64,000 nucleotides of DNA from Tachypleus tridentatus. Taxonomy: Eukaryota > Arthropoda > Merostomata > Xiphosura > Limulidae. Positions 1 through 12,725 of the stretch are shown here, one piece after another. Numbering within the stretch: the stretch's first letter is position 1; every line of letters begins with the position of its first letter. Under the pieces are notes generated by a model, which saw nothing but the letters and a program-made list of their open reading frames with translations, had not been told where the DNA came from and did no database searches. The stretch is from contig NC_134830.1 of assembly GCF_004210375.1 (NCBI RefSeq), positions 169,391,874 through 169,455,873 of the forward strand, given 5' to 3'. The position numbers and the translations under genes are program-made.

Positions 1-2520
1 TAAACTATGTTTTGATATCAGGCTCATTGATATACACTGATAGTAAAGTAACTTAATGAAATTCTGAACACAATCATAATAAAAAAAAGGTTGTTATATA
101 TGAACTTCAACCCTTTTGTATGTGTAGGGTTTATCATTTAGTTTCATGAACCACAAAAATATCCCGACCAAGATCAGTTTCCAATCATTACTGTTTTTGA
201 TTATTCCTACTAGTTAAGTCTCAAATCTGAATAATCTATTAGCTGAATTTAATTAATGAGCTTGATAAATAATTGATCAGCACATTCCACTAATCTTCCA
301 GCTTTTATTTTGTTTATATATATTAACTTTGTATGATACTCTGTAAGCACTTGAAAGATTGATAAACTGTTCACTTGGCTACAAAGTTCTTAACATTCCA
401 GTAAGCTAGTGAAACATCTTTGACATTATTTGATCTAATTAGGACTTACTCAATACTATCCATAACAAATAATTTTACTTTGCAATATATAACTTTGCAT
501 TAAAATAATATCATGAAATCTGTGTATGTATATTTGAAAACCACAGTAACAAGTTAAAAATGTAAGAAGTTCACTCTTTCCATCTGCTTTTTCTTAGTCA
601 AATTTTTTTTCAGAACTCTTTAACAAACCTCTAATCATGTAACGATATGGTCTACGTCTAAATGAGTACTACATACAGCTAATTTAAATAATTCAAATTT
701 AATGGACATAATTCATAAAAATACTGTTTCATGCACTGGATGTAATATTTGGCTGAAGACATAAAAGAAATTAATACTTAAATATTCAAGTTATGTAAAA
801 ATATATGCAAAATTAAAATTACAAAACTATTGTATTTTTTATACACTAGACCCTTTATATCAACTCGTGGTTTAAAAATATGAAACCAAGCAACAGTATT
901 ATCTTTTCCATCATTTTTTATGACATCACTTAAACTGTGTTTATTGATAAAAATAAGAATGTTTTTACTTTGCAAATAGATTGTTGTATTCCGTAAAGAT
1001 ATTGGTGATATATAATTTTGTACAAAAAAAAATTTTATTACAACTAGACTGTACGTTAGTGACATCTACATTAAAACTCTCTTTTTACCCACACATTCTC
1101 AACAAAGTAGTCCTCTGTAAAATGGTCCTAACAAACAACATTTGCCAATTTAGATATATATACATGTGGCAATAGTATATCACAAACATGTTCCACCCTT
1201 CAAAGTTTGGCCTTAGTGCAATGTTCTCCGATTGTAAAATCAACATTTTGCTTTCAAAAGTATACTTAACTAAGTAAATAATGTGGAGGTATTTTCAACT
1301 TTATACAAATTCATTAAAATCCAGCCACAGTCTCTTTAACCTTCTCATGATATTGTGAGCTTGGTATGAGAGTGCACACCTGCAGTCTGTTAAATGTTTT
1401 TTAAAACTCTTACAATTCCTCTACCCCCTCCCTCAGTTTCAATGCAACTTTATTCAGTTTTTCTCATGTTTCACATCTACCACAAATTACTAAATTTATT
1501 TCACTATTAATTTTCCCATATTTCTAGTTTGTTTTTTATCCTGTGATTGTAAATAGAAAAACAGACAACTAATGATATGATATTGCTGGTAATTTTTAAT
1601 AAAAAATTTTTAAAAAATCTTCAAAATCTAACTCGGCCTGAAGGTTACATACATAAAGAAAACTACACTTGCAATGGTTAGATGAAAATAAATAAATTTG
1701 TTTAGGGAAACCTATGGGTAAACGTCTACATTAGCAAGCACTCTTTTAGGCCTACTAAGGTTTACTTTCTCCAACCTTTCAGTCAAAAATGAACATACAA
1801 ATCAGACATAGATTACCACTATATTCTGTAACTGACAAGTGTGATAACAAAATGCTTTCATTTTTAAATAATTCTTTAATTGCTTAAAAAATAAGCAAAG
1901 TATGAAAATTATTAAAATCCAGATGCCAAAATGTCTTGAAGTTGGTGAATTTCATAAAGGTGGTTGCAATTTGCAACATATTTACGTTGAAACAATCACA
2001 TTATTTGGACATATTCAATCTTCAGTGCAAAGTACATTCAATCATAAAACACTTTAGGAACTTTATAGTTAAGTTTTCAAAAAACATTCAGGCTGACATA
2101 TTTTCACTTGTCAGGTTTGTGAAACTCTCACTGTACCAAATTCTGAAAACATTAAATATAAATTTATGATAAATTATAATTTCTATGTACTTTTTTTACT
2201 TTCTCTTGAGAGTACATATAAAAAATATTAACGAATTACATTACATACTGTTACAAATCACTTGTTAAGGTTAAACCAAAAGTAAAATGGTACCCCATGT
2301 AATTGTTCTTTGATTTGTGGTACTAGTAGCTGAAAAATTTGTTACTTTAATTTTTGATTTAACTTTAAGAAATTAAAATATACATAAAATTAGAGTAATA
2401 ATTTATAAAACAAAATGAATTACATGTGGTACACTTGTTCAAAAAATTTTAAAACATCAATTGACGAACTAAATATTAAATAAAATGCAAACAGCACTGT
2501 GATGATAACAAGAAACTTCA
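1..2520. other. AT-rich non-coding stretch
   Basis: I see no convincing exon, SINE or transposon here. Short open frames exist on both strands, but they have no recognisable domain, poor composition and no paired splice sites. The DNA is strongly AT-rich with many poly-A and poly-T runs. It could be intergenic or intronic. Confidence 0.5.
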
Positions 2521-2530
2521 CAATCTAGCG

Positions 2531-2680
2531 AATATGTAACTCAAGACGGCTGCTATACGTATTAAGACTTTTATTAAATAAAGTAGAGAACAACGTTTTG
2601 ACCTTCTTAGGTCATCTTCAGGTTAACCTGAATTATACTTTAATAAAAGTGGTAATACCCATACCAGTTCGTCTTGAGAT
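2531..2680 (-). mobile_element. Solo Penelope-type terminal unit with hammerhead-like core
   Basis: Two roughly 45-bp arms (about 2531-2577 and 2638-2680) are inverted copies of each other, both containing CTCAAGACG and CTTTTATTAAA-type blocks. Between them, on the minus strand, lies CTGAAGA, then a GACC/GGTC stem with loop TAAGAA, then AAAACGTTGTTC. This is the layout of a type I hammerhead ribozyme whose stem I is the long arm pair. Similar units lie at the ends of the Penelope copies elsewhere in this window. The conserved GAAA is AAAA here, so this copy may be inactive. Confidence 0.55.
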
Positions 2681-3468
2681 ACATTTTTACTTCAAGTGGG
2701 TCTCTTGTCATCATGAATCTAGCAAATATACTCCCTGTCTTCATACTAATAACAGAAAATAAAAAATATACAAATTATACAGTCGTAACCTGTAGGCCTA
2801 AAAAAAAAACGCTAACAGATGATCCTGTTGCTAATTGTAAAGCAGAACAGATATTATGACACTAAAGTGGTTCATATAGCATACAAATATATACCTAAAA
2901 ATTCATTTTCTCCGTTACTTAGGCAAGTTTGTTGTTTTTATCTTCAACCAAAAATTTTATAAACACATTTAAAGTTAAACATGCTGAACGAACGTATTAT
3001 GTTGTTGGGTGGAGCTTCTTTGTGACGTTTACCAGCTATTTCTGTATCTGCATCGATATTGATTAATAGGATAGTATATCGCGTACATGGAAAAGCAACT
3101 TGAAGTTTCAAAATGCCAATATAATTCCATAATATTTTTCAAACTCTATACATCATTTAGACTAGTTGTCTTGCTGAAAACTTGTATATGAAACAAGGAT
3201 CCAAAATATGTTTTGCACAACGAAAATACACGATATTTTGTGTGTTTTTAGTTATTTTATTTCCTGATGATATTCCTGCAAAATACATTAATCGGTGCAA
3301 TTTTTTTAACGTAATGTTTAAGGTATATAATAACACTATATCACAAATCCCCACCAAAGATAATCTAGAGGTCAAAATACCGCGTGTACAAACCCATCGA
3401 TATTTTGCTGTACTTTAACCGAGTCGGAATGATACATTTAGCAAGTCACGTGATCCGATGACATCGAT

Positions 3469-3564
3469 GGAGGCCAACATCAAGATCTGCGATTGTCATC
3501 CCACAACGAGTCAAACTGGTTCTTATAGTGAAAGTGAAGATGGAGTTCAACAATTGACACGATA
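3469..3564 (+). other. Short open frame, possible 5' exon (31 aa)
   Basis: An ATG in a fair context (gacatcgATGG) opens 31 codons ending in TAG. The peptide is rich in Ser, Thr and acidic residues. The surrounding 100 bp has more CpG than its neighbours and includes a CACGTG E-box at about 3447. It could be a small upstream exon or a promoter-proximal ORF. I recognise no family. Confidence 0.2.
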
Positions 3565-3637
3565 GTAAACGAGGTACGAATATTCTTTAGAAAATACTGA
3601 AGCAAACGAATATTTGTTTGTTCTTTGATCACAAAGT

Positions 3638-3718
3638 TACACAATGTGCTGCTACCTGCGCCGTGCGCACCACGGGTATCGAAATCAGGTTTTTAGCATT
3701 ATAAGTCTTCAGGCGCAG
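3638..3718 (-). repeat. SINE-C (tRNA-like) fragment
   Basis: Minus-strand copy of the short SINE whose plus form reads ...GAAACCNGGTTTCGATACCCGTGGTGGGCAGAGCAC. The B-box-like GTATCGAA and the GCNCACCACGGG block are seen here in reverse. Confidence 0.55.
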
Positions 3719-4114
3719 AACAAATAAAATAGAGAACAGTTTGATAAATCTGACTGGTAAGTATGTTACATATATTATCAAAATTTGATCGTAGCAGTCC
3801 ATTTTAAACGGGTTCCCGCTCATAATTTATTATTAGTATATGCACGTTACAATTTGTTAGTATTAGCCGTGTTTACAACAACAACAACAAAAGTGTATTC
3901 CAAGACTCAGAACAGCAGGCCTATTAAGAAAAGTAAGTGTTCATTGTATTAACTATACCTTTCTGTGATGAAAAATATTTTTATTTTTAATTTCGCTGAC
4001 GCCTTTATCCAAGGCCTTACACTGGGGAAGGGGAATTTACATATATTGAAGTAAAATATCGAACTCATATAAAAAGAAAAAAATTGGGGTCATAATTAAG
4101 ATAACCTATCGTTC

Positions 4115-4597
4115 TCAAAAGTATTTTATCATTTTATTTAATAAACATAACTGATATACTTCTTTTAACAGACAGAAAAACCAAGGACTCGCCTTACTGT
4201 GCTGTCTTTTTCCGTACGCTCTCCGAGGCCTGTTACTCTGTCGGCGAAATCTCATTGTTGACCGCACTGATACTTTAGTGTTATCTCCATCTGCTCTTTT
4301 GAACTTATATTTTGATACATCTCTACTATAAAATATTGTTGGTATTGCATCTGGTTTTAATTTATTGTATCCTCCTTGATACCCAATTCTAGCCATATCG
4401 TCTACATGTTTTTCATAGCAGTCTCGTTCAAAGTGGTCCGAACACAACCTGCTGTATTTGGTTGGAGTGAAGTTAGCCCGATTAATATTTTGCGTCCAAA
4501 TCTTTCTTCTTACGGGGTCAGACGGGAAATTGAAGAAACTAATCCCCGAACCCCTCTTGCTTCTGTTATGGCACCTATAAGCCACACAGTATACCAT
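4115..4597 (-). CDS. THAP-domain zinc-finger protein
   Basis: The predicted 160-residue protein starts with a THAP DNA-binding domain (residues 1-89). The C2CH zinc ligands are C4, C9, C52 and H55. The conserved Trp is W34, the FNFP block is residues 22-25, and the closing AVPTIF-type motif is AIPTIF at 84-89. The start is the Met just before the first zinc Cys, as is usual for THAP proteins. Residues 90-135 are basic and low in complexity. A consensus donor, ACA|GTAAGG, lies at 4198/4197 after residue 133, so the last 27 codons may be intron and the true protein may continue in an unseen exon. THAP proteins are sequence-specific DNA binders, either host transcription factors or P-element-like transposases. 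I see no transposase domain. The frame is intact. Confidence 0.75.
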   Translation of the reverse strand: MVYCVAYRCHNRSKRGSGISFFNFPSDPVRRKIWTQNINRANFTPTKYSRLCSDHFERDCYEKHVDDMARIGYQGGYNKLKPDAIPTIFYSRDVSKYKFKRADGDNTKVSVRSTMRFRRQSNRPRRAYGKRQHSKASPWFFCLLKEVYQLCLLNKMIKYF

Positions 4598-4749
4598 CTT
4601 ACCGCTAAATTCTCAAAATTAGTAATACGACTACTCACACTAAGATCAATGGCTGTTCTGATAGCTGGCTTATGCGTTTGACTCCCGTGACGTATCCTGC
4701 CGAAGATAATCGAGTATTTTCGGAACATATTCGTATTTGAAGCACAGCT

Positions 4750-6400
4750 AAGTACCGAGAAGTTTTCACTATTTCATTGGCCTTCAAGCGTTGAAATCAC
4801 ATTCGTTACCTGTTTCACTTTCTGAAGATATTCTTGCCCTAATATCAGAATATGTATATGATAAATATACATATATGTTTAATGTTTGAGGTTTAACATT
4901 AAACGCATCAATTATCAATTTGGAAAGTTTAAATGGTCTCACATTTACAAAAAAAAAAAAAAGATAAGAAAGCTATTTAAAGGCGACCCTCAAGGAATAT
5001 GAACATTATTCATACAATAACATCGAGAGAACCTATATATAAGTATTTTATAACGTGCCTATAATATGCGTTTTTCTTACAGTAAAGCCAAATCCGTCAT
5101 TTTAGAGTTGTTACCGCTGGGTAACCGTTTCTTTGGTAACTTATCGCAGACGCAGCTGTATTTTTCATAGCTAGATGGATCACGAATAAATTTTTAATTC
5201 TATCTGTGTTAATTTGTTTTCAGATAGCTTGTTTTGCACATGATCTATGTTTTTCAATAGTCCACTTTCTTACAAGAACAAACATCATCCAAACTTCAAG
5301 AATCCCAGAAATCAAAGTTATTAAAAACTTTAAAAAATATAGTACTTTGTTGTTCTGAGGGGAGGGTATTTCAAATATTAGAGGTCCTTCTAAGATTTAG
5401 CCAGTGTGCTACGAATGCTCTGTCTGTGTTATTTATCGAAGGCCATCACGTTCGTGTGAAATTATGTGACAAATTTGCTTGCTGTTGAATTGTTTCACAA
5501 ACATTTTTTATGAACCTGGAGATTTCTCGTTTATTCATTTTTATATAAACAGTAGTTAAATACATCAATATTTCATTTTATCAAATATGTACTTTGTTCT
5601 TCGTTTAAGAGTAACAGGTAATTATATATATATATATATATATATTGTAGAAGAACAAGTTGTATGTGGAATTAGAAAGAGTAAAGTTATCAGGGTCCAT
5701 GTTTCTAGATTTATAGGCTAAAGAATATATTTACTACCATATTTTGTTAAAATTTAAACTTTTTTCATAACTTTTAGCTGATGCGAAATCTTTGACTTTG
5801 AAAAATAGACTCAGTTCCCATAAATTTCTTTTATCAATCCACTATGTTTTCATTTGAACTAACTTTTCACCCCCCTACTCTTCACATATGACAGTCGTTC
5901 AAATTACGCCTCATTCCGCGTCGGTTGAGTGATATCTTTTGTTGCTATAGTGCAATTACCTTCACGACAAATGATTAAGACAAAATCGACACCAACTACT
6001 AAATATTACATTAAGCTTATATCAGTTTTCATATAAGGATTGAAATAGTGTTTTTTAAGTTATATATTTGGCTTTATCACCGAGGTAAACTTAATCTTAC
6101 ACATTTAATCTAAACACACCTTTCAAAATCGCCCTCACTGGGAAATTCAATTAACGTTAGAAACTTGCAGTTTTATTTTAGTACTAAAGCCAAACAATAA
6201 ACACCTACGCATCATTTCTTTAACACTACCAAGATCAGTATTAAAATTCACTATAATACAAGTTTTAAGAAAACCCGTGCATCCTTCGTGTTGAGAAACA
6301 AAATAAAACTCACAACTCTGACTTCTGTACTGGTTTTGACACAGTTGTGTAATAACAAAAAAGCATTTCCGAATTTTTCATCTAATAACCTGGGTCAGTT
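4750..6400. other. Non-coding stretch upstream of the THAP gene
   Basis: No exon or transposon is supported here. A (TA)n microsatellite sits at about 5623-5645. The DNA just upstream of the THAP start (4600-4800) is less AT-rich and is the likely promoter region, but no clear TATA box or initiator was identified. Confidence 0.4.
5623..5645. repeat. (TA)n microsatellite
   Basis: About eleven uninterrupted TA units. Confidence 0.8.
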
Positions 6401-6406
6401 CTTTGT

Positions 6407-6540
6407 TTTTTTTTAATTTCGCGCAAAGCTACACGAGGGCTATTTGCGTTAGCCGTCCCTAATTTAGCAGTGTAAGGCTAGAGGGAAGGCAGCTACTCAT
6501 TACCACCCATTGCCAACTCTTGGGCTGCTCTTTTACCAGT
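6407..6540 (-). repeat. SINE-A, truncated copy
   Basis: Minus-strand 3' body of the main tRNA-derived SINE, starting at aatttcgcgcaaagctacac and stopping at the ttttacca block. The tRNA-like head is missing. Confidence 0.75.
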
Positions 6541-6544
6541 TTGT

Positions 6545-8945
6545 GCACACGTCAACATTAGTAATCATTAACATAAATGTCTTGCAATCATGTTCCTTGT
6601 CTGTTATGTAATTCTGTAAACTTCAGATAAGCTTGTATTTCTCTAACATAAATTGCAATTGAGGTGACCACAAGAAGTGATTCTCCCTTTGTGCCATACA
6701 ATGTCATTTATTAGCCATAACTACCTGTCAGATCATTAGAATTTCAGCTGTGTAACCAATGCTGGTTTAACTCCTTAGGTAGTAAAGAAAATCTTTGTAT
6801 TCTTTAGTCACAAGCCTGAGCTATCTCTCTTGTTTGTAAGAAATGTTTCTCTGAATCATTCTCTCCAATTCTTATTATTTACCGTTCCAGGGTACAAAGC
6901 ATGCAAATGTTATTGTAAATTAAGATATTTTGATGTTGAGATCCGTTTTAATTAAATGTGATTTTTTTCACATTGTTTCTTACTGTTTGTTTCAATCTTC
7001 AGTATTTTATCCAATCTGTTTGCAGTACTTGTATAGTGATACTATTTTCTTTTCTGTCTTTTATCAAATATATAATATGTCAAGATTCAAACATTTCCTT
7101 TAAAATGTTGTATCTCTAGATATTGTTCAAAGCTCAGCCTGTTTACTCACAGTTCCCTGACACTTTGTCATTACGTACAACAGAATTTTTGTGTTAAATT
7201 TTAGCATTATAAGCCCATATGTTTGCTGCTGAGCCACTAGAGTGAGGCGAGGGAAAAAGTTTCCCAACAGTCTCACTTGTATGTTCTCCAATGTCAAATA
7301 ATGGTGTTTTTCCATAAACTAATTATAGTTAGTCCAATGGTTAGATAACAAATTGTAGTTGTTTAAGTAGGTCTTTTGCTCTTTTTATCACATTTTTATA
7401 TGTTGTTTGTCCAAGCTATACCAGTTATTCTTATACACAGACAGATAAGTTTTTTCTGGGTAAGTGTTAGTTTGCCAAATACTCTTAAATCATTTGGAGA
7501 CGGTTAACCCCATGATACACACAGCTTACTCACCTTTTTTTTTTATTCAGTACCATGAATAATTGTTTACCTGAAGCTATTCAAGTTAGTATCATAATGG
7601 CTTCTTTTGTTACCTTGGTCTTTCAGTTTTATTCACTGAACCATCAATTAAACAATCAAAGATTAAAAACTAATAACGTAACAATATGATCAATCATTAA
7701 CAATAAATCATTAATCATCATTCAGAAAGAAAACTCAATCCTTCTGGAATCCAGTTCAGTCTTTTTTGCCATCATTTAGACACAATAAGTCAATGTTATC
7801 TTAAAATACATATTCAATCCAGAAGACTAGGCCTAACTGATCTCAATTTCATTTCCACCCCAGCTGGTATGGGAACAGCTGTATTTAACAAGTGGTGTTT
7901 TTTCAGTATTTCCATTGATGGAAGAGGTAAAAGAGGGAATCACAATCACGCACATCAAACGAAAGAACAGAAGGTGTGTGGAAGATGTTAATGGACTATA
8001 TCACATTCTAGATACAGTCAGATCTACACACACGTGTGCTGATAAGTAATAACTTGCAAATTTTTATCACGTGATAACAAACATGAAATTCGATGAAGTG
8101 ATTTTTTTTTACTTGCAGAAATGTGGTGCTATGATGAATTGAAATATTTTCTCAGTCAACTGAAAACTTAACGTATAATTTTTTAGGTTGTTTAAAATTT
8201 CTACTTATCTGTAGTCAAAGCATTCATGTAAATTATAGAGATTTAAATATTTATAAATAACGTGTATCCTTCACCACGAAAATTATCAGTTATCGTACAA
8301 AAATACGAAAAGGAGAAAGAGGCTCGGTTTATTCTTGGATTTGCTAAATGTCACTGGTTTTTATGGAGATCCACTTCACCATCAGTAATCATGGATAAAA
8401 GTAAATAAGAATAAGATTATATTTATGATGAATATAAGGTAACTGAAACACACTCACACTTAAAGTTACTTTAAAACGTTCTGAACATATTTCCTAGTTT
8501 TGTTAAAATGAAAGTTATAATAATAAATAAGTGGAATGGTTAATCTAATATTTATGTATATTCAAATGTTTAGTGCATGCTTTAGCTCCAAACAACGAAT
8601 CGGAAAGAAAAAGAGCGATGTCAGAATTGCACTACATTTAACTTTGACATTTTCAAATTATATGTCCTTCACTTCCGTTATACGATAACAGAATCTCAGA
8701 CACAGATCAAAGTATCTTTATTGGATTAAAATACAAATGTGTTTGTAGAGGAGTGCCAAAAAAAATAGAAACACCTGCTTGTTTTAATAGGGACCTGAAA
8801 CCCTTTCTGTTGTAGGACACGTAATACACTAAACTCGTAAATTACATCTCCAGAAATCTCTGTGTGTTTATACATATATTCATATATTTACCACCTTTTT
8901 TCTTTTTTTGTACTTCGTTGCCAGATATCATGTCCTTCAGATAGG
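6545..8945. other. Non-coding stretch
   Basis: No supported gene. A decayed SINE-C-like block may lie at about 7195-7255 (minus strand). The rest is AT-rich unique-looking DNA. Confidence 0.4.
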
Positions 8946-10026
8946 ATTTATCACACGTTGAATGTAGGATAATAATATTTTTCAGAATTTCCATGCAAAG
9001 GTACACAAAGGGTTATTTGTGCATAGATGTTCATAAGTTTGAACTGACGTAATGTGAATCCAGCAAATCCAGCAATTGTATCGTCGACTAAACCTACATA
9101 ACGCACATTTAGTTTTTTCAACCACGTTAACTCTACATACCCCAACATTAAGTTAACCTGTGAACTGGAAAAAAAAACAACTAACCAAATAGCATTTCTC
9201 AATCTCAAGATCACAAGAACCGATATACAATTCAAAGCAGAAATCCACAGAAAAATCAGTGCTGGAACTCAGCACATGAAACAAAACAAAAACTCGGCAT
9301 ATTAAAAAACTAAATAAACACAGCCACAAAACTATGCTCACCCGATAAAATTAATGATGAAATCAACAAAATAAAACAACACTTCATCAACAACAACAAA
9401 TTTCCTCCAAAAACCGTTGAAAAAATTATACGCACACATCTAGATTAACAACAAACAATAATAAATCCCAAGATGCAACAAACTACAAACCTTACATTGC
9501 TGCATACCATATATTCCTGACATCAGCGGAAAAATAACCAACATTTGTGAAAAAACATATAACAAAAAACAACATTCTAGTAAACACCACATTTATTGAA
9601 AAACCAAGTACAAAACTAAAGTCCGTATTAAGTAAAAACTACTCAATACGCCATCAACATTATTTATAAAATACAATGTAACAACTGCCACGACTTTATA
9701 TTAGAGAAACAAGTAAAAAATGCAAACCAGATTCAAAGATCAACAAAAAAAAACATTTTTGAACACTGCAAATCAAATTAACACAATATAACTATAGAAA
9801 ACATCCAGATACTAAATAAGGAAACAACTATAAACAAACGTAAAATCAAAGAAGCACTACTTATGCAACGACTAATACTAAAGTTAAACCAATATAAAGG
9901 AACACCTTTGTACCTATATTAATTAATAGCCTGACATCTAACTGCAACGCACCCCATAATCCCGCACCCGTTTATACTCTCGTCTCTAAGACGTGCCAGG
10001 CAACGGTCAGCTGTATTGTTTTGTTT

Positions 10027-10295
10027 TGTTTTGAATTTCGCACAAAGCTACTCGAGGGCTATCTGTGCTAGCCGTCCCTAATTTAGCAGTGTAAGACTAT
10101 ATGGAAGGCTGCTAGTCATCGCCACCCACCACCAACTCTTGGACTACTCTTTTACCAACAAATAGTGGAATTGACCGTCACAGTATAACATCCCCACGGT
10201 TGAAAGGGCGAACATGTTTGGTGCGACTGGGATTCAAACCCGCGACCCTCAAATTACGAGTCGAACGCCTTAACACACTTGGCCATGCCAGGCCA
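10027..10295 (-). repeat. SINE-A, full length, with target duplication
   Basis: Full minus-strand copy running from the 3' tail to the tRNA-like head (ggccatgccaggcc). It is flanked by ggtcagctgta (10005-10015) and ggtcagttgta (10296-10306), an 11-bp target duplication with one mismatch. It interrupts the 3' part of the Penelope copy. Confidence 0.85.
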
Positions 10296-10323
10296 GGTCA
10301 GTTGTAAACTCTCTCTTTGTTAA

Positions 10324-10361
10324 CATGAAAATGAACTAAAAAAGGTCGAAACATTGTTTTC
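10324..10361 (+). ncRNA. Degenerate hammerhead-like core of Penelope copy
   Basis: The order is ATGAAAA (degenerate CTGANGA), a stem/loop remnant, GGTCGAAAC at about 10344-10352, then ATTGTTTTC. This matches the core seen at 27277-27312 but with the first catalytic block mutated, so it is unlikely to be active. Confidence 0.35.
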
Positions 10362-10723
10362 TACTTTATTTTAGTAAAAGTTTTAATACCCATACTAGTC
10401 GTCCTGATATATACTGCACTAGTAGTTTCGTTTCCTAATATTATAAGTAATCAAACTTAATAACAGTAATGTATTATTGTCTCTCGGCTAGCTTTTATAC
10501 TAAGTAGGCGAGATTCTCGATCGTTCAACAATATTGGAAGATACGCTAGTGTTTTCTTTAAACATATTTTTGATTCTTGCTCTCGAGAATCTTCTACAAA
10601 TTTAGAGAACAGGCGGGACTTGCGCAATACACATCTAACAATATACGTCACGTGCATCAAACTGAAACAAACGCATATATTAAAATAAAGGTATAACAAA
10701 ATCCGTTAAGAGTCATAATAATT

Positions 10724-10980
10724 GGCCTGGTATGGCCTGATGGTTAGGACTCGACTAATAATCTTAGGGTTGAGGGTTTGAATCTCCATCAATGAACATG
10801 CTTGCTCTTTCAGTTGTGGTGTCGTCATAATATGACAATTAATCCCACTATTCGTAGGCGAAAGAGTAAGTAACTCAAGAGTTAGCGGTGGGTGGCGTTG
10901 ACTATTACTGCTATGTTAGGGACAGCTAGGCAGAGAGCTTTCGTGTTGTTTTGTACGAAAATTGACGAAAACAAACAAAA
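10724..10980 (+). repeat. SINE-A, diverged copy
   Basis: tRNA-like head (ggcctggtatggcctgatgg) followed by the usual body (cccactattcg, gtgggtggcg) and the ...acgaaaacaaacaaaa tail. Confidence 0.75.
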
Positions 10981-11789
10981 TCATAACGATCAGTACTATC
11001 TTTGAATTTTATACCAACGAAACTGTTTCAATGCTTTCACAAAAGAAATTACTTAAAGGTGTGTATGCGTTTGGTGTCACATAAAAAAACTAACCCCATA
11101 TTTTTGTATTATATATTTTTGTATTATATATTTATAACACAGCTGCCTGCTGTGTTTTACGTTTTCTAAATAGTCTCCATTATTTTGATGAAGTATTCGC
11201 GTACATGTACATATATAATAGTCAGTGATTGAAATAGTTAATACACTATTGTTGTACAGAGTTGTTTAAATCAGTGATATAATTTAACAACTAATAGCTA
11301 CTCTGCATCTACATGGTACAGAACTTTACTGTAATAAAACATATTTAAAATTAATTTAGGCTAATTTCCTCTGCACTGATACAACAAAAATTATGATTTA
11401 TTGATTTTTCATAGGATGTTTGTGGATTTTGTGTGAACAGCCAAGCAGCTGTTTAAATTATGTATCATGAAAAACTCCTTCCAGATTTTAATTAAATGGC
11501 TTTTTTTTTTTTTCAAATTTTCCCTCCCCAGACCATAACAACAAAAAGAATTTAGTTGCTACACGCGTAATTGTAGCATCCATAGCATATTTTAAACTTC
11601 TTTAGACGTCGGGAACTATTCATAGAACACAATTCAATTTACTACACAAATCAATGTGTGTATTAATAGGTAAAAACATAAACCTAAAAGTAAGTGAGCA
11701 AAATACAAGTTGTTTTTTAAGCATAACTTATTGACTGCAATATTTCTCAAAATGTGCAGGGTTTGATAAAAAAAAAGTTGATATGTTTG

Positions 11790-12056
11790 TTTTTGAATTT
11801 CGCTCAAAGCTACACGAGGGCTAGCTGTCCTAGCCGTCCCTGATTTAGTAGCGTAAGACTAAAGGGAAGGCAGCAAGTCACCACCACCCACCGCTAACTA
11901 TTGGGTTACTCTTTTACCAACGAATAGTGGAATTGACCGTCACATTATAACGTACCCACACCTGAAAGGGCGAGTATGTTTGGTGTGACGGAGATTCGAA
12001 CCCGCGACCCTCGGATTACGAGTCGAGTTACTTAACCACCTGGCCATGCAGGGCCT
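11790..12056 (-). repeat. SINE-A, full length
   Basis: Minus-strand copy from gaatttcgctcaaagc to the head block ctggccatgcagggcct. The B-box appears reversed as ggagattcgaacc. Confidence 0.85.
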
Positions 12057-12479
12057 ATTAAATAGGTCTCTACGTCATTCACGAATTCTTTCGTACTTCT
12101 CACTAATTTAATATATCTTAATGGAGAAAGGAAGAATGCACAATAAACATCATTTACACTGTAGAATATTATACTGAGATTGTATACGTAAATTATTTAT
12201 TATTTACGGCTCGGATTATTAATTGAAATGGTAGCTTAAGTAACTCCTCAATAGGTCACGAGAACTTCACAATACTGTTACAGTGTCTCCCTATAGTTAT
12301 TGGAATATCTGCAAATATCGCGACAAAACATTTGAATTTCATGTTAATTTTTGTTATGCTTCTTTTTTTATTACATGTATAACTGAAGTACCCGTCCCCT
12401 GAATGGAAGTTATGTTAATTCGTGATTATCTTAGGACATTGAAAGTTGATTCCCTTATATGCAATTGTAAAAAATACTG

Positions 12480-12725
12480 CAAAACACAGTGTGAAACCAC
12501 GAGTTTTCTTGTATTTCCACATGGATCTAAGAATCCTTCATGCCAAGTTTAATGAAAATCCATATACATAGGGTGAAGTAGTGATAGAAAAAGCCAATTA
12601 CCCATGCATACGCAGAATTGAAAAGCTAGTTGTATGTACTTCTCCATGGATCTATTGAATTTTGGAGCGGATTTATCCACACCCTGCAAAGTAGTAACAT
12701 GGACAGACAACAGACAGTACATATA
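12480..12725. repeat. Possible dispersed repeat of unknown class
   Basis: The segment has the phrases tgccaagtttaatgaaaatccat and acatggacagacaacagaca. It resembles a widespread invertebrate repeat that ends in cagacagacagac tracts. I see no TIRs or target duplication, so this is only a suggestion. Confidence 0.25.

Larger units (their letters stand above)
8990..10415 (+). mobile_element. Decayed Penelope-like element, part inverted, with nested SINE
   Basis: From about 9105 the plus strand matches, with many stops and frameshifts, the 3' two-thirds of the Penelope copy at 25.1-27.4 kb: the block after RT motif C, ITRTD, a CCIPYIPDIS-like block, the remnant GIY-YIG region, and the terminal unit ending about 10415. 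The preceding 60 bp (9045-9104) carries RT motif C (VDDTIAGF) on the minus strand, so the copy is inverted at its 5' end. A SINE-A (10027-10295) is inserted near the 3' end. No functional protein remains. Confidence 0.7.

Noticed and set aside
778-1175. Opposed 64-95 aa frames
   Set aside because: AT-rich chance frames of low complexity, without splice sites or domains.
4376-4728. Open frames overlapping the THAP gene in other frames
   Set aside because: Shadow frames; the THAP frame carries the zinc ligands and explains the composition.
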